From Natronospirillum sp965602035 (GTDB taxonomy: Bacteria; Pseudomonadota; Gammaproteobacteria; Pseudomonadales; Natronospirillaceae): a DNA stretch of 64,000 bases. The translations under genes and the position numbers were made by a program. Location: contig OZ271919.1 in assembly GCA_965602035.1 (NCBI GenBank), positions 1,302,001-1,366,000 on the forward strand, read 5' to 3'. Below, in pieces: positions 8,601 through 17,480 of this stretch. The notes beneath the pieces are model-generated. The model ran no database searches and was not told the DNA's origin. It saw only the letters and a list, made by a program, of their open reading frames with translations. How positions within the stretch are numbered: the first letter of the stretch is position 1; the number at the start of each line of letters is the position of its first letter.

Positions 8601-9395
8601 ATGCATAAAAAACTGGGCCTGCTGGCCGCCATGCTGTTCCTGATGACGGGCTGTGCCAACAAGGGCTACTTCCCACCCACCGTTCAGGATGTCACCCGCT
8701 CCGTCACCAAAGCCACCACCGACCCGGTCACCTGGGTACCACTTGCAGCTGCCGGCGTGGTTGCAGTGGGTGGCTGGGACCACCAGATATCGGACTGGGC
8801 CAGAGAGGAAACCCCGGTGTACGGCTCGGAAGACAACGCGGTGGACGCCAGTAACCGGCTGCGTTCAATCGCCCGCTACGGCATGATCGGCAGCGCGCTG
8901 TTGCCGTATGACGCGAAAAAGGGCTACTGGCTTCCGATGCTCGAGCGACAGGTCGTGCAACATGGGGCTGCCTATAGTTCTATCCTTGCACGTCGTGCTA
9001 TCAAGGCTCAGGTTGACCGGGACAGACCGAACGGCGCCCAACGCAGTATGCCCTCGGGCCACGCCACCCGGACTTTCGCCACAATCGGATCGTCGCGCCA
9101 GAATATGGAAGACGTTGACTACCCGGCCTGGGTGGAAAACACCTTTATTGCCAGTCAGGTCGGCATCGGTGCGGCCACATCCTGGGCCAGGGTGGAATAC
9201 GGCGGGCACTATCCGACCGATGTACTGGTCGGCGCGGCTCTTGGGAACTTCGTCTCGGTCACCATCAATGACCTGTTTCTGACCGATCCTGATCAGACAG
9301 AAGATGTCGCTGAAGCGGGGCGGACTGACGCTGATGTGATTATCGACTTCGGTGAAGACTACGCACCGTCGGTCGGCGTCGCCCTGTCGTTCTGA
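8601..9395 (+). CDS. PAP2-family phosphatase lipoprotein
   Basis: 264 aa from the chosen start. The ATG at 8601 (AAGGA five bases upstream) begins a lipoprotein signal MHKKLGLLAAMLFLMTGC with the lipobox ending at Cys; an in-frame ATG at 8553 would bury it. Three PAP2 acid-phosphatase motifs are present: KAQVDRDRP, SMPSGHATR and ARVEYGGHYPTD, with both catalytic histidines. It probably dephosphorylates lipid pyrophosphates or phospholipids in the periplasm, possibly recycling undecaprenyl pyrophosphate. It is transcribed away from the Stealth gene and convergent to the next glycosyltransferase. Confidence 0.9.
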   Translation: MHKKLGLLAAMLFLMTGCANKGYFPPTVQDVTRSVTKATTDPVTWVPLAAAGVVAVGGWDHQISDWAREETPVYGSEDNAVDASNRLRSIARYGMIGSALLPYDAKKGYWLPMLERQVVQHGAAYSSILARRAIKAQVDRDRPNGAQRSMPSGHATRTFATIGSSRQNMEDVDYPAWVENTFIASQVGIGAATSWARVEYGGHYPTDVLVGAALGNFVSVTINDLFLTDPDQTEDVAEAGRTDADVIIDFGEDYAPSVGVALSF

Positions 9396-9399
9396 CGGG

Positions 9400-10233
9400 T
9401 CAGCCGGCCGGCTCGACCCAGTCCGGAAAGCCGTATTCGCGCTGAAGTGCCGCCCATTGCTGCTCGTTACCGTCTCCCAACACGTTGGTTTTGCGCAGCG
9501 AAACCTTCTGTGAAAATGGCACCCGGTAAGGTTTGCGCCCCGGGTTTTTCGAGCGGCGAACCGGCGTACCGTGCTTCAGCGCCATTGCCGCAAACCACAG
9601 GTCATCGGCTTTCGGGGCAAGCTGCCGGAACCGGTCCACGTCAGTGGTCTCGGCGGGCAACGCGCCCGGCGGGTACACCACACCGCTGTAACCCAGCATC
9701 AGATTGTTTTCGTTCACGGTACCCGGTCGCGCGTCATGCCACTGCCGATAGGGTTTCAATGCCCCGGCAGCGTAATGCCAGATCCGGCGACAGACATGGG
9801 CGACAATCGCCTCCGGGTGCGCTTCGTGGTCACCCCACAACCGGCTCAGCCAATCGCGGGGGTAGAGAATGTCATCGTCCGCCGTAACATGCACCCGGTC
9901 CGGCTCTTCCTGCAGTGCATAGACCAGTTTGGTATGCGGCCCGACATCGGGGCGAAACCGTATTCTGAAACGCTCGTTCTGCAAGCGCTCGAGCGACGCC
10001 GGCAACCGGTTCTCCAGATTTTCCCCCAGCCAGAGGGTAATGCTCTCCGGGCCGGGGTCCAGCAGCAACAGGCTGCGCACGGCAATGGCGCAGTAGCGCA
10101 GCCGCGGGCCAATACTGGTCAGCGTGACATTCACGGGCAGTACAGTAGCGGGTCGCTGTGCCAGCCGATCATGGCCGGCCAACAGCAGGTTCAGACTGTG
10201 CCAGATTGCCGGGGGGTATTTGCTCGCTTTCAT
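9400..10233 (-). CDS. GT-A type glycosyltransferase, paralogue 1 of 3
   Basis: 277 aa. The N-terminal half reads as a GT-A fold: VNVTLTSIGPRL, then VHVTADDDILYPRDWL with a DDD metal/nucleotide-binding motif. The C-terminal half carries NNLMLGYSGVVYPPGAL and KADDLWFAAMALKHG, where DDLWF is a hallmark shared with the proteins at 17481-18326 and 48088-48921. Start and upstream stop overlap as ATGA with the nucleotidyltransferase gene, so they are coupled. It probably adds a sugar to a surface polymer; donor and acceptor unknown. Confidence 0.82.
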   Translation of the reverse strand: MKASKYPPAIWHSLNLLLAGHDRLAQRPATVLPVNVTLTSIGPRLRYCAIAVRSLLLLDPGPESITLWLGENLENRLPASLERLQNERFRIRFRPDVGPHTKLVYALQEEPDRVHVTADDDILYPRDWLSRLWGDHEAHPEAIVAHVCRRIWHYAAGALKPYRQWHDARPGTVNENNLMLGYSGVVYPPGALPAETTDVDRFRQLAPKADDLWFAAMALKHGTPVRRSKNPGRKPYRVPFSQKVSLRKTNVLGDGNEQQWAALQREYGFPDWVEPAG

Positions 10234-11015
10234 GCCGATTCCAACCGGCAGTACCCGGCCAGCCGACCCTGGTTGACCATGCCCTGATAAACCGCCAGCT
10301 CATCGGTGGTATCCACCTCCAGCCACCCGTTGTCCACCATACAGGCCTGAACGGGCATACCGGAATCAATCAGGTGCTGGATGAAGCTGGTCATGTACAG
10401 GTTGTCCTTGTCCTTGCCGTCGTAAGGGCCTGTCGGGTCGAGTGCATCCCAGGCTTCAATGAACCGGCTCACGGTATCGCCCCGCACTTTGAACAGGCCC
10501 ATGTACTGTCCCTGAACATCGTCGTAGCCAGTCGGTTTCTTGCCCAGTTCGGTCACACGCTGCTCTGCCGTCATGCGGAAGGTCTCAGCGTCGTCAAGCG
10601 GCTCATCCATGCGCAACTTCCACAGCCGCTGCCATTCCCGGTCAGCGGCCAGCGCGATCGGTGCATCGCACTCAAGTACCGCTTCCAGCACGCGGGGTTC
10701 ATAGACAATGTCGGCATAGCTGATCAGCAGATCCTCCCCCGGCACCATAGCCTCACGGGCACAGAACAGGGTGTGCACCATGTTGGTCTCGGCGTAGCGC
10801 GGGTTCAGGCGGACCGACGCCCCTTTCGTATCCAGGCGGTCCGCGCGGTAACCCCCGACCACGGTGATCCGGTCGGTCACACCACAGGCAGCGAGCGACG
10901 CCAACTGATGATGCAACAGCGGTTGGCCCGCCAGTTCCACCATGCATTTCGGCTTGTCGTTTGTGTGTGGCCGCAGGCGTGTGCCCTGCCCCGCCGCGAG
11001 AATAATGGTGTTCAT
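10230..11015 (-). CDS. Nucleotidyltransferase, phosphocholine/phosphoglutamine cytidylyltransferase-like
   Basis: 261 aa. An N-terminal LAAGQGTRLRPHTNDKPKC is the nucleotide-binding signature of sugar-nucleotide pyrophosphorylases. The later ETNMVHTLFCAREAM, ISYADIVYEP and AADREWQRLWKLRMDEPLDD resemble the phosphocholine cytidylyltransferase group, which includes Campylobacter Cj1416, the CTP:phosphoglutamine cytidylyltransferase of the phosphoramidate pathway. A class I amidotransferase and a PEP-synthase-like kinase fusion lie within 5 kb on the same strand, separated only by the rightward polymerase gene, supporting that reading. Choline-phosphate or sugar-phosphate activation is the alternative. 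Confidence 0.82.
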   Translation of the reverse strand: MNTIILAAGQGTRLRPHTNDKPKCMVELAGQPLLHHQLASLAACGVTDRITVVGGYRADRLDTKGASVRLNPRYAETNMVHTLFCAREAMVPGEDLLISYADIVYEPRVLEAVLECDAPIALAADREWQRLWKLRMDEPLDDAETFRMTAEQRVTELGKKPTGYDDVQGQYMGLFKVRGDTVSRFIEAWDALDPTGPYDGKDKDNLYMTSFIQHLIDSGMPVQACMVDNGWLEVDTTDELAVYQGMVNQGRLAGYCRLESA

Positions 11016-11244
11016 GAATCAGCTACCTGTGAAGCACGGGTTCAAAACAGCGTGAAACCATACTCAGTTTCAGGCTTAACGGTCAACGACGCCGCTCATA
11101 TTTCCAGGATTCAACTGTGATCCAGCCGGCGAAACCATCGCCGCACAGTGGCCCACGGCCCCGCTTCATGGCATCATCAGCCGCTGTGCTCAATCGGGAA
11201 AAAACCAGAGCGCAAGACAGCCCCCGGCAAAGGAAACGCAGACT

Positions 11245-12495
11245 GTGATGACCAGCACAAGCCACCCGGATACTACCTCGAAAACCCCGCTCAGTGACTG
11301 GCTGGTCACGGCAGCGGTTGTTGTGTTCGTGCTACTGCAGCCGTTCGAAGAGGCCATACACCTGCCGGTCATTGTTCTTCTGGGCGCGACCATTACGCTG
11401 CTGATAAAACGTCGTTTCGAATGGACGGCCTTATCCCGGGAGTACCTGCTGGTACTGGCCCTGCTGATTATTCCGGTTGCCATCGCCATGATCGGAGCCG
11501 TTTACCCCGGGCGCACGTCACAGACGGTATTCCGCTGGGCGCTCTACTGCATCGCCGGCCTGTACGTGCTGCATCGCTTCCGGGAAGGGTACGACGCCAA
11601 ACCACTGGTTATCGCAATTTCCATAATTCTGGCATTGGTCTGTGCCGACGCGCTCGTACAGTATTTCAGGGGCGTGAACCTTTTAGGCTTCCGAGCCAGG
11701 CCCGACCGAATTGACGGTATTTTCAATGGACAGTTGATCCTCGGCAACTCGGTGGCCCACTGGTCACCCTTCGCCATAGAGGCGATTCGCCGCTTTGTGC
11801 AGGGCAAACCGGGCCGGTACTGGGCCTGGCTGCTCGTGCTGCCCATTGCAGCGGTCTGTTTTGTCAGCGGCAACCGCTCGTCCTGGGTGGTGTTACTGGT
11901 ACTGTTGAGTATCTATGCCGTCTACCTGCTCTACAGCCGCCAGGTGAAATGGTGGGCGATTGTCGGTGGTGCCGCTGTGGGGCTGGCTGCTCTGTTGTCA
12001 CTGGCACAGGTCTCAGAGCCATTCGCCCAGCGGTTTGAAACCACGCTCGGACTCTTCTCCGGAGACTATGAAACCATCAATGATGCCACGGCCAATCGGA
12101 TGGAGGTGTACAAGACCGCCTGGGCGATTGTGAAGGAAAACCCGATCAACGGGGTTGGCTGGCGTGGCTTCCGCCAGGCCTCCGAGGAAGTCGGCCGCTC
12201 CATGGCCGGCATAGGCCACGCACACCTGTACGGGCTGGATGTGCTGCTGGTTACCGGGATTATCGGGTTTATTCCCTACCTGTTGGTGGTCTTTTTCGTG
12301 GCGCGCCTGTGCTGGCGAGCCGGTAAACAAAAAGACCACACCGGATTCATGCTGGCCGTGGGCGCGTTCCTCCTGGTGATGCCGATCAACACCCACTACA
12401 GCTTCTACGACTACCACCCGGCCGGCATGATGTGGGTGTTCCTAATGCTGGCCTACGGGGCTGCAAACCGGCGGTCACTGACATCTGCGCACTAG
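11245..12495 (+). CDS. O-antigen ligase/polymerase family membrane protein (Wzy/WaaL type)
   Basis: 416 aa with about ten to twelve membrane spans and a large periplasmic loop around residues 270-330, the O-antigen ligase domain architecture. VCFVSGNRSSWVVLLVLL and the loop segment NPINGVGWRGFRQ match the family pattern of Arg-rich membrane exits and a conserved G-x-G-W-R stretch. It either polymerises repeat units or ligates them to lipid A core. The start is GTG at 11245 (AGGA ten bases upstream) or ATG at 11248. It runs opposite to its neighbours and converges on the amidotransferase gene, with a 4-bp overlap at the stops. Confidence 0.87.
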   Translation: MMTSTSHPDTTSKTPLSDWLVTAAVVVFVLLQPFEEAIHLPVIVLLGATITLLIKRRFEWTALSREYLLVLALLIIPVAIAMIGAVYPGRTSQTVFRWALYCIAGLYVLHRFREGYDAKPLVIAISIILALVCADALVQYFRGVNLLGFRARPDRIDGIFNGQLILGNSVAHWSPFAIEAIRRFVQGKPGRYWAWLLVLPIAAVCFVSGNRSSWVVLLVLLSIYAVYLLYSRQVKWWAIVGGAAVGLAALLSLAQVSEPFAQRFETTLGLFSGDYETINDATANRMEVYKTAWAIVKENPINGVGWRGFRQASEEVGRSMAGIGHAHLYGLDVLLVTGIIGFIPYLLVVFFVARLCWRAGKQKDHTGFMLAVGAFLLVMPINTHYSFYDYHPAGMMWVFLMLAYGAANRRSLTSAH

Positions 12496-13127
12496 ACACG
12501 GCCGAACAGGTGCTTCATCAGTGCAATATCCTGAGGCACATAGGGCGCCGCTTCGCGCTCCGGGTGCCACAGGATGCCGATCCAGGGCAAGTCGCGGTGC
12601 ACGAACGCTTCAATGGTGCCGTCTTCCGCTGTGGCTGCAACCTGCAGCGATTGAGCCAGTTGCCCCGGCCCGATACCGGCATTGTGAAAACTGTTGACCC
12701 GATCCAGTCCGGCCAGTGCCGGCACTGACTCGTTGACAGCCACGGCATGATAACGGGCCACGTGGCCCTCAACCCGGCACAAATGGCCGCCTGATTCCAG
12801 GTTCATGAACTGCGCGCCCCGGCAGACACCGAGCGCCGGCAGCCCGTTCTTCCGCGCGTATTCCAGTAAAGCCCGTTCCGTGGCATCGCGTTCCGGGGCC
12901 ACCCCGGTGGCACCCGGGGTACCGGCCGGGTCATTGCCGCCACTCAGCAGAATCCCCTCGGGCTTCACGGCAGCGAGCCACGCGCCGATACTGTCCGGCG
13001 AATTCGGGGCCGGCATGGCGACACACCCTATCGACGCCAGCAGTGGGTACCAGGCCTGGTCCAGTGCGTCACGCCGCTCGCCGTAGTCCGCAATTACATC
13101 AACCCGTTGTGACAGCGCAATACGCAT
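12492..13127 (-). CDS. Class I glutamine amidotransferase-like hydrolase (peptidase C26, Cj1417-like)
   Basis: 211 aa. The ATG at 13127 overlaps the stop of the upstream fusion gene (TGATG); an in-frame upstream start would add a non-homologous leader. The C26/gamma-glutamyl-GABA hydrolase fold shows ILLSGGNDP, nucleophile Cys in LGVCRGAQFMN and His/Glu in WHPERE. In Campylobacter the equivalent enzyme cleaves CDP-L-glutamine to cytidine diphosphoramidate and glutamate. Coupling to a PEP-synthase-like kinase is the same arrangement, so a phosphoramidate role is likely. Simple gamma-glutamyl polyamine hydrolysis is the alternative, but no puuABC-type genes are nearby. Confidence 0.85.
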   Translation of the reverse strand: MRIALSQRVDVIADYGERRDALDQAWYPLLASIGCVAMPAPNSPDSIGAWLAAVKPEGILLSGGNDPAGTPGATGVAPERDATERALLEYARKNGLPALGVCRGAQFMNLESGGHLCRVEGHVARYHAVAVNESVPALAGLDRVNSFHNAGIGPGQLAQSLQVAATAEDGTIEAFVHRDLPWIGILWHPEREAAPYVPQDIALMKHLFGRV

Positions 13128-16100
13128 CAGTGCACCACTTGAACGCGTCGGTTGCCGGCATCCAGTTCCAGCACCGACGCATGTCGCCATTGGGCAAACC
13201 GGGCTTCGCCCACACCGATGGCCGCCGGCAGGCCGAACTCCGCCGCGCGTATGGCCATGTGGGAATTGGCGCCACCATAGAGGGTAATCAGGCCGGCGAT
13301 ACCCTGACCGAACAGCCAGTCATACCCGGGATCGGCCTGCGGAATCAGCGCGATCATGCCGTCCAGATTCGGCCGGGCACCCGCCGGCTGCTGCTCCAGG
13401 TCAATGCAGTCTGCCACCACGCGCCCCGACCCCACAAAGTTGGGGTGGCTGGCCGCATACTGGAACGCACTGAAGTCTGCGGACCGGCGTAACAAGGCCG
13501 GCAACTCCACGCGGCGCGCCAGCTCCCGCGCGTTGCGCCCCTGCTCGGCAAGTGCACGCAGTCGCTCTGCACTCGCGTCCGTCGATTCCATCGGGTTGGC
13601 CGGGATCAGATGGAACAACGGGATATTGGCCAGGTCGTCGCGGCTGAGCCCGCGCTGCTGGCCGAACGCAGCCAGATCATCCAATGCCGCTGACAGGTGC
13701 CGTGTAAAGACAAATTTCGCGTACTCGCGCCCTTCAATGGCGGTGCGCAGAAAATCATCCAGCGCCTCGGGTGTCACCGGCAGCCCCTGCTCTGTGAGCG
13801 CCGTTGCCATCGCCGGCACAGCAGCCAGCCACTGCTCCGCCCGCGCGCGTGACACGGCCTGTGCCTCAGAATTGGCTTCCCGTGCTTTGGCGAGTATCGG
13901 GCGCAGGTAACGGTCCGGGTCGTCCGCATAGCAGGCGGAGGTAATATCATAGGTGCCGGGTCGCAGATGGCCGTAACGTGCCTTGAAGGCACTCTCTGAC
14001 AGCTCTCCGGTATGTACCGCGGCCGCGTCTGCAGTGAGCTGATGCGATACCGTCTGAACACCGGCCATGAAGGCTTCATGGTCGGAGCGCGAGATCACGC
14101 CCGATGCCTGCGCCGAGCGCAGCAGGGTCACCGCCACAAATGCGCTTCGCGCCAAGTGGGCAAAAGGCAGGGTGCCATAGCGGCGGGCCTCTTCGAGCAG
14201 CCGGCGGGGGCGCTCGTCATGTGGCAGGTCACTGTCCAGCAGCGCGCTCAGGCGCTGTTCTGCCTGTCGAATCATCCCCCAGTCACCGGGGGTACGCTCA
14301 ATGGCATGGCGGGTCACGGCCTGCAGACCTTCTCTCAATGTCGAGATTTCCTCCTGTGTAAACCCGCCTTCATCATGCAGGCGGGCCGACCAGTGCGAAA
14401 AATCGAGGCTGTCGCAGGTTGGCACCACATCGAATTCAACCTTGTCATGCAGCTCGGGGTGACGGTCGAGCCAGTCCAGATAAAAATCCACTAACCGGCC
14501 GGCAAGCTTGTCCGGCACGGAGGCCGGGATCAGCGAATTAAAGCTGGCGCGCACGTCCACGTATGGATGCCCGGCGAACTCCGTAAGCAACGGCTGTGGG
14601 CGCACGTCACGGTAACCATACTCCGCACGCTGCGTGGCCCAGGTATCGTCCATGATCAAGTACCGATAGAGGCTGGTCGCCAGTCGCCCGGGCCGGGTGC
14701 CGATGATCTCGGCCGGGTTCCAGTCGGGCATGACGCCGAACAGCGCGCGGTTTCCCAGGGTAAACGGGCCAGGCGCCTGAAAGCGCTCGAAATCCTGCCG
14801 CGCCTGCGCCAACGCGTGGCGAGCGAGTTCGCCATCGACCGGGTCATGTGACACCGCAATCGGCCGCACCTGCAGGATGTGTACGGTACCGGCGTCGCTG
14901 ATGGCAAATTCAATATCGAGCGCATCGTGATCGAGCAGTTGCTCAATTTCCCGCAGCGCCGGCACTACAGCGGCCGCCGTCGGGCCCATGTGGTCGGCGG
15001 CGCCGGGGTCATCGCGCCATATCAGCACTGTCTGGTGATCGCGGCTGGACCCGCTGGTGATGGACTCCGTGCTGGCCGAGACCTCATAGTTGATGACGTA
15101 ATAGGGTCCGCCGTTGTCCAGCGTTCGCGTAAACGCGACACCGCTGGCGACCACACCCTCAACCATCGGCTGCACCAGCACCTGGTGGTCCGGATCATCA
15201 TCCGGATACGACTGCACCACGCGCTCAATGGCATGGCCGATCACCGCGCGATCACTGCCATCGACACCGAGCACGCTGGCATAGGCACCGGCGTTGGCGG
15301 ACGCGAAGCCATCTTCACTCAGGGCACTGCTGCGCACCACGAGACTTGAGCCGGGCAGTGCACTCTGGATGCCGGCAAGAATATCCGGTGGTGCATCTTT
15401 CCATTGCGCCACCGTAAAACTGTACTGATCCTCGATCCGACTTCGACGCACCAGGGGCCGCAGGCGGCGCAGCGTCTGCGCCTTGGTGCCCAGTACAAAA
15501 TGGGTCAGGTCCGCGGGTTCGTTGAGTTCGGCCCAGTCACCATCAACATCCACGGCGTTGATGCCGAAGCCACGCACCCGAAGTACTTCCAGCAACTGCG
15601 ACAGATTCCCCGTACGCACCGACGCCGGCAGCGCATCGGCATGCCGGCTCAGCCAGTCAATCACAACCGGTGACAACCGCACCAGACCCACAAACTCGGC
15701 ATCGGCCAGGTCGGCATGGATATCGCGGCCGAGGCGTGTCACTGAACGGCGCTCTGCCCCGTGCAGGTTCACTTTCTCGCAGCGCGCCAGATCCTGCTCG
15801 GTGCGGTCGGCGAATCGGCGGCGCCAGCGGGTATCCACCAACACCGCGATATCACCCTCTGCCGCCATCAAGTGCGACACGGCAGACTGCCGATAGAGCA
15901 CGTCCGCATAGGTCACCAGGTGCGAACGTCCCGCGGCCAGCGGGACCGACAGAAGCGACGATGCCGCACTGCTCTGCTCCCAGTCCGGGTTGAACCGGTA
16001 GTTCAGGCCCGGGTACTGCGCCTGGATGGCCTCCGCCTGGTAACCGGCCACAAAGACCACGTCCGGGTCGACAACGGCGGTTGCCCGCAACAGCCAGTCG

Positions 16101-16198
16101 AGTACACGGCTCCGGCCGGTGGCACTCTGCAGCACGCTGTGCGTGTCGCCACGGAAGGGGCGCCCGGCGCCCAGAATAATCAGGGGAGGTTTAGCCAC
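13127..16198 (-). CDS. Fusion: nucleotidyltransferase + PEP-synthase-like kinase (L-glutamine kinase-like)
   Basis: 1023 aa; GTG start with GGAG four bases upstream. Residues 1-240 form a nucleotidyltransferase-like domain (LIILGAGRPFRGD, HLVTYADVLYRQS) with a degraded signature loop. From about 245 to 480 there is a PEP/pyruvate-binding ATP-grasp domain (VVRSSALSEDGFASANAG, VLVQPMVEGVVASGVAFTR, LDIEFA, ILQVRPIA). A long helical linker contains GHLRPGTYDI. The C-terminus is a phosphohistidine swivelling domain with His980 in LYGGANSHMAIRAAEFG. The order ATP-grasp, linker, His-domain matches Campylobacter Cj1418, an L-glutamine kinase. The fused cytidylyltransferase-like head is unusual. The C26 amidotransferase gene overlaps downstream. 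Confidence 0.85.
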   Translation of the reverse strand: MAKPPLIILGAGRPFRGDTHSVLQSATGRSRVLDWLLRATAVVDPDVVFVAGYQAEAIQAQYPGLNYRFNPDWEQSSAASSLLSVPLAAGRSHLVTYADVLYRQSAVSHLMAAEGDIAVLVDTRWRRRFADRTEQDLARCEKVNLHGAERRSVTRLGRDIHADLADAEFVGLVRLSPVVIDWLSRHADALPASVRTGNLSQLLEVLRVRGFGINAVDVDGDWAELNEPADLTHFVLGTKAQTLRRLRPLVRRSRIEDQYSFTVAQWKDAPPDILAGIQSALPGSSLVVRSSALSEDGFASANAGAYASVLGVDGSDRAVIGHAIERVVQSYPDDDPDHQVLVQPMVEGVVASGVAFTRTLDNGGPYYVINYEVSASTESITSGSSRDHQTVLIWRDDPGAADHMGPTAAAVVPALREIEQLLDHDALDIEFAISDAGTVHILQVRPIAVSHDPVDGELARHALAQARQDFERFQAPGPFTLGNRALFGVMPDWNPAEIIGTRPGRLATSLYRYLIMDDTWATQRAEYGYRDVRPQPLLTEFAGHPYVDVRASFNSLIPASVPDKLAGRLVDFYLDWLDRHPELHDKVEFDVVPTCDSLDFSHWSARLHDEGGFTQEEISTLREGLQAVTRHAIERTPGDWGMIRQAEQRLSALLDSDLPHDERPRRLLEEARRYGTLPFAHLARSAFVAVTLLRSAQASGVISRSDHEAFMAGVQTVSHQLTADAAAVHTGELSESAFKARYGHLRPGTYDITSACYADDPDRYLRPILAKAREANSEAQAVSRARAEQWLAAVPAMATALTEQGLPVTPEALDDFLRTAIEGREYAKFVFTRHLSAALDDLAAFGQQRGLSRDDLANIPLFHLIPANPMESTDASAERLRALAEQGRNARELARRVELPALLRRSADFSAFQYAASHPNFVGSGRVVADCIDLEQQPAGARPNLDGMIALIPQADPGYDWLFGQGIAGLITLYGGANSHMAIRAAEFGLPAAIGVGEARFAQWRHASVLELDAGNRRVQVVH

Positions 16199-16310
16199 GT
16201 TGCTCCATACTCGGGGTCCGATGAGTCAGGGCTCACTATCATATCGGTTGTCGCTCCGGCCACCAAGCCTGCCGGGTCGTTGGTGTCAGAGCATGGCTGG
16301 TGTTGTGAGG

Positions 16311-17468
16311 TCAGCGCAGCAGCTCGTGCACCACCGCTGCGGTGCGGCGGCAGTTGTCTTCATCCCGGTACTGAAAAAACAGGTTGCACACCTGCTCGCG
16401 GCGATCGGCCCAGTCGGGTGCGCCCGCTGCCGCGTCAGCCAACGCCGTTGTCAGTTCCGTGGCAGTCGCCACTTTCGGGCCCGGGGTGATCAGGTCATAA
16501 GGGTACGCCAGCCCCCGGTGGCCGTCGTAATCGTCGATATCGAACGGTATGAAGATGCAGGGCATGCTGAATGGCAACAGGTCAAGGTATATAGACGAGT
16601 AGTCCGTAACAACCGCATCAACCTGCGGCAGTAACCGGACCGTATCGGGGTATGCGTTCACCGTGGCATCGGTGAACACGTCCGGCCAGCGCTCGGCCAG
16701 CGCATCGACATGCGCCAGAGACACCCGGTCGTTGGGGTGCGGGCGCAGCATCAATCGCAGGTAATGCCGGCGGCAAAATGCCGCAAAGTCGGCTTCGTGC
16801 CATTCAGGAAACGGGAAGAACAGTGACTGGCCCCGCGCTGTGGGCGTATCACGATAGGTGGGCGCATAGAGCACCTGCACGGGTGAGTTCGCCGGCCTGG
16901 ACGGCCGGTGGGTCATGGCATGGTTCACTGCGTCCTGACGGGGAAGACCGGTGACAACCACCCGGTCGGCCCGGACACCCATATAAGCGGCCGTGTGGTA
17001 ACGGTCGATTTCCGAGCTGGCAATGACCCGATCGAAATGCCGGGCTTCCCGGCGCCAGTATCGACGTTTCTGTCGCTCGGTCATCGAGGTGTCTGTCACA
17101 TAGGCGCTCTTCACCATGATAGCGTGCCACAGCATTACGTGCCGTGCCCGGCACAGCCCGTAGCGAAGCCGATCAAAATCGTTCACGCCATGCGACAAGA
17201 CTGCCACACGGGCGCGCAGTGCTACCCACGCACCCTGCCATGTATCCCGGCGCACATATGTGCCCTTCAGGTCGGTTTGCGGGGGTTCACCCGTGTACAG
17301 CCAGACAACCAAGTGAGATCCATCCCGGGTCATCCATTCAAACAGGGCGCGTGCATTATCGGAGAAACGACCGCGGTTCTGCGAAAACACCACCAGGTTT
17401 GGATCCTTGGGTACCAAAACACCCATCAACCAGAGCAGCGGTTTCCAAAGATTACGCAAAATCTTCAC
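16311..17468 (-). CDS. CDP-glycerol glycerophosphotransferase-like (TagF/TagB family)
   Basis: 385 aa, GTG start. The Glyphos_transf fold transfers glycerol phosphate or another alditol/sugar phosphate from a CDP-activated donor. Key signs are an N-terminal VVFSQNRGRFSDNARALFEW, the central LWHAIMVKSAY, and the C-terminal LRPHPNDRV and VVTDYSSIYLDLLPF motifs that bind the nucleotide diphosphate. It begins 12 bp after the stop of a glycosyltransferase and precedes the phosphoramidate-like genes. It could transfer the CDP-activated group made next door, though that is inference. Confidence 0.87.
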   Translation of the reverse strand: MKILRNLWKPLLWLMGVLVPKDPNLVVFSQNRGRFSDNARALFEWMTRDGSHLVVWLYTGEPPQTDLKGTYVRRDTWQGAWVALRARVAVLSHGVNDFDRLRYGLCRARHVMLWHAIMVKSAYVTDTSMTERQKRRYWRREARHFDRVIASSEIDRYHTAAYMGVRADRVVVTGLPRQDAVNHAMTHRPSRPANSPVQVLYAPTYRDTPTARGQSLFFPFPEWHEADFAAFCRRHYLRLMLRPHPNDRVSLAHVDALAERWPDVFTDATVNAYPDTVRLLPQVDAVVTDYSSIYLDLLPFSMPCIFIPFDIDDYDGHRGLAYPYDLITPGPKVATATELTTALADAAAGAPDWADRREQVCNLFFQYRDEDNCRRTAAVVHELLR

Positions 17469-17480
17469 AACACCCTAGCC

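Noticed and set aside
12492..13190. Longer start for the amidotransferase at 13190
   Set aside because: Adds a Cys/Arg-rich leader encoded by the end of the fusion gene; the ATG at 13127 begins the family core and overlaps the stop codon.
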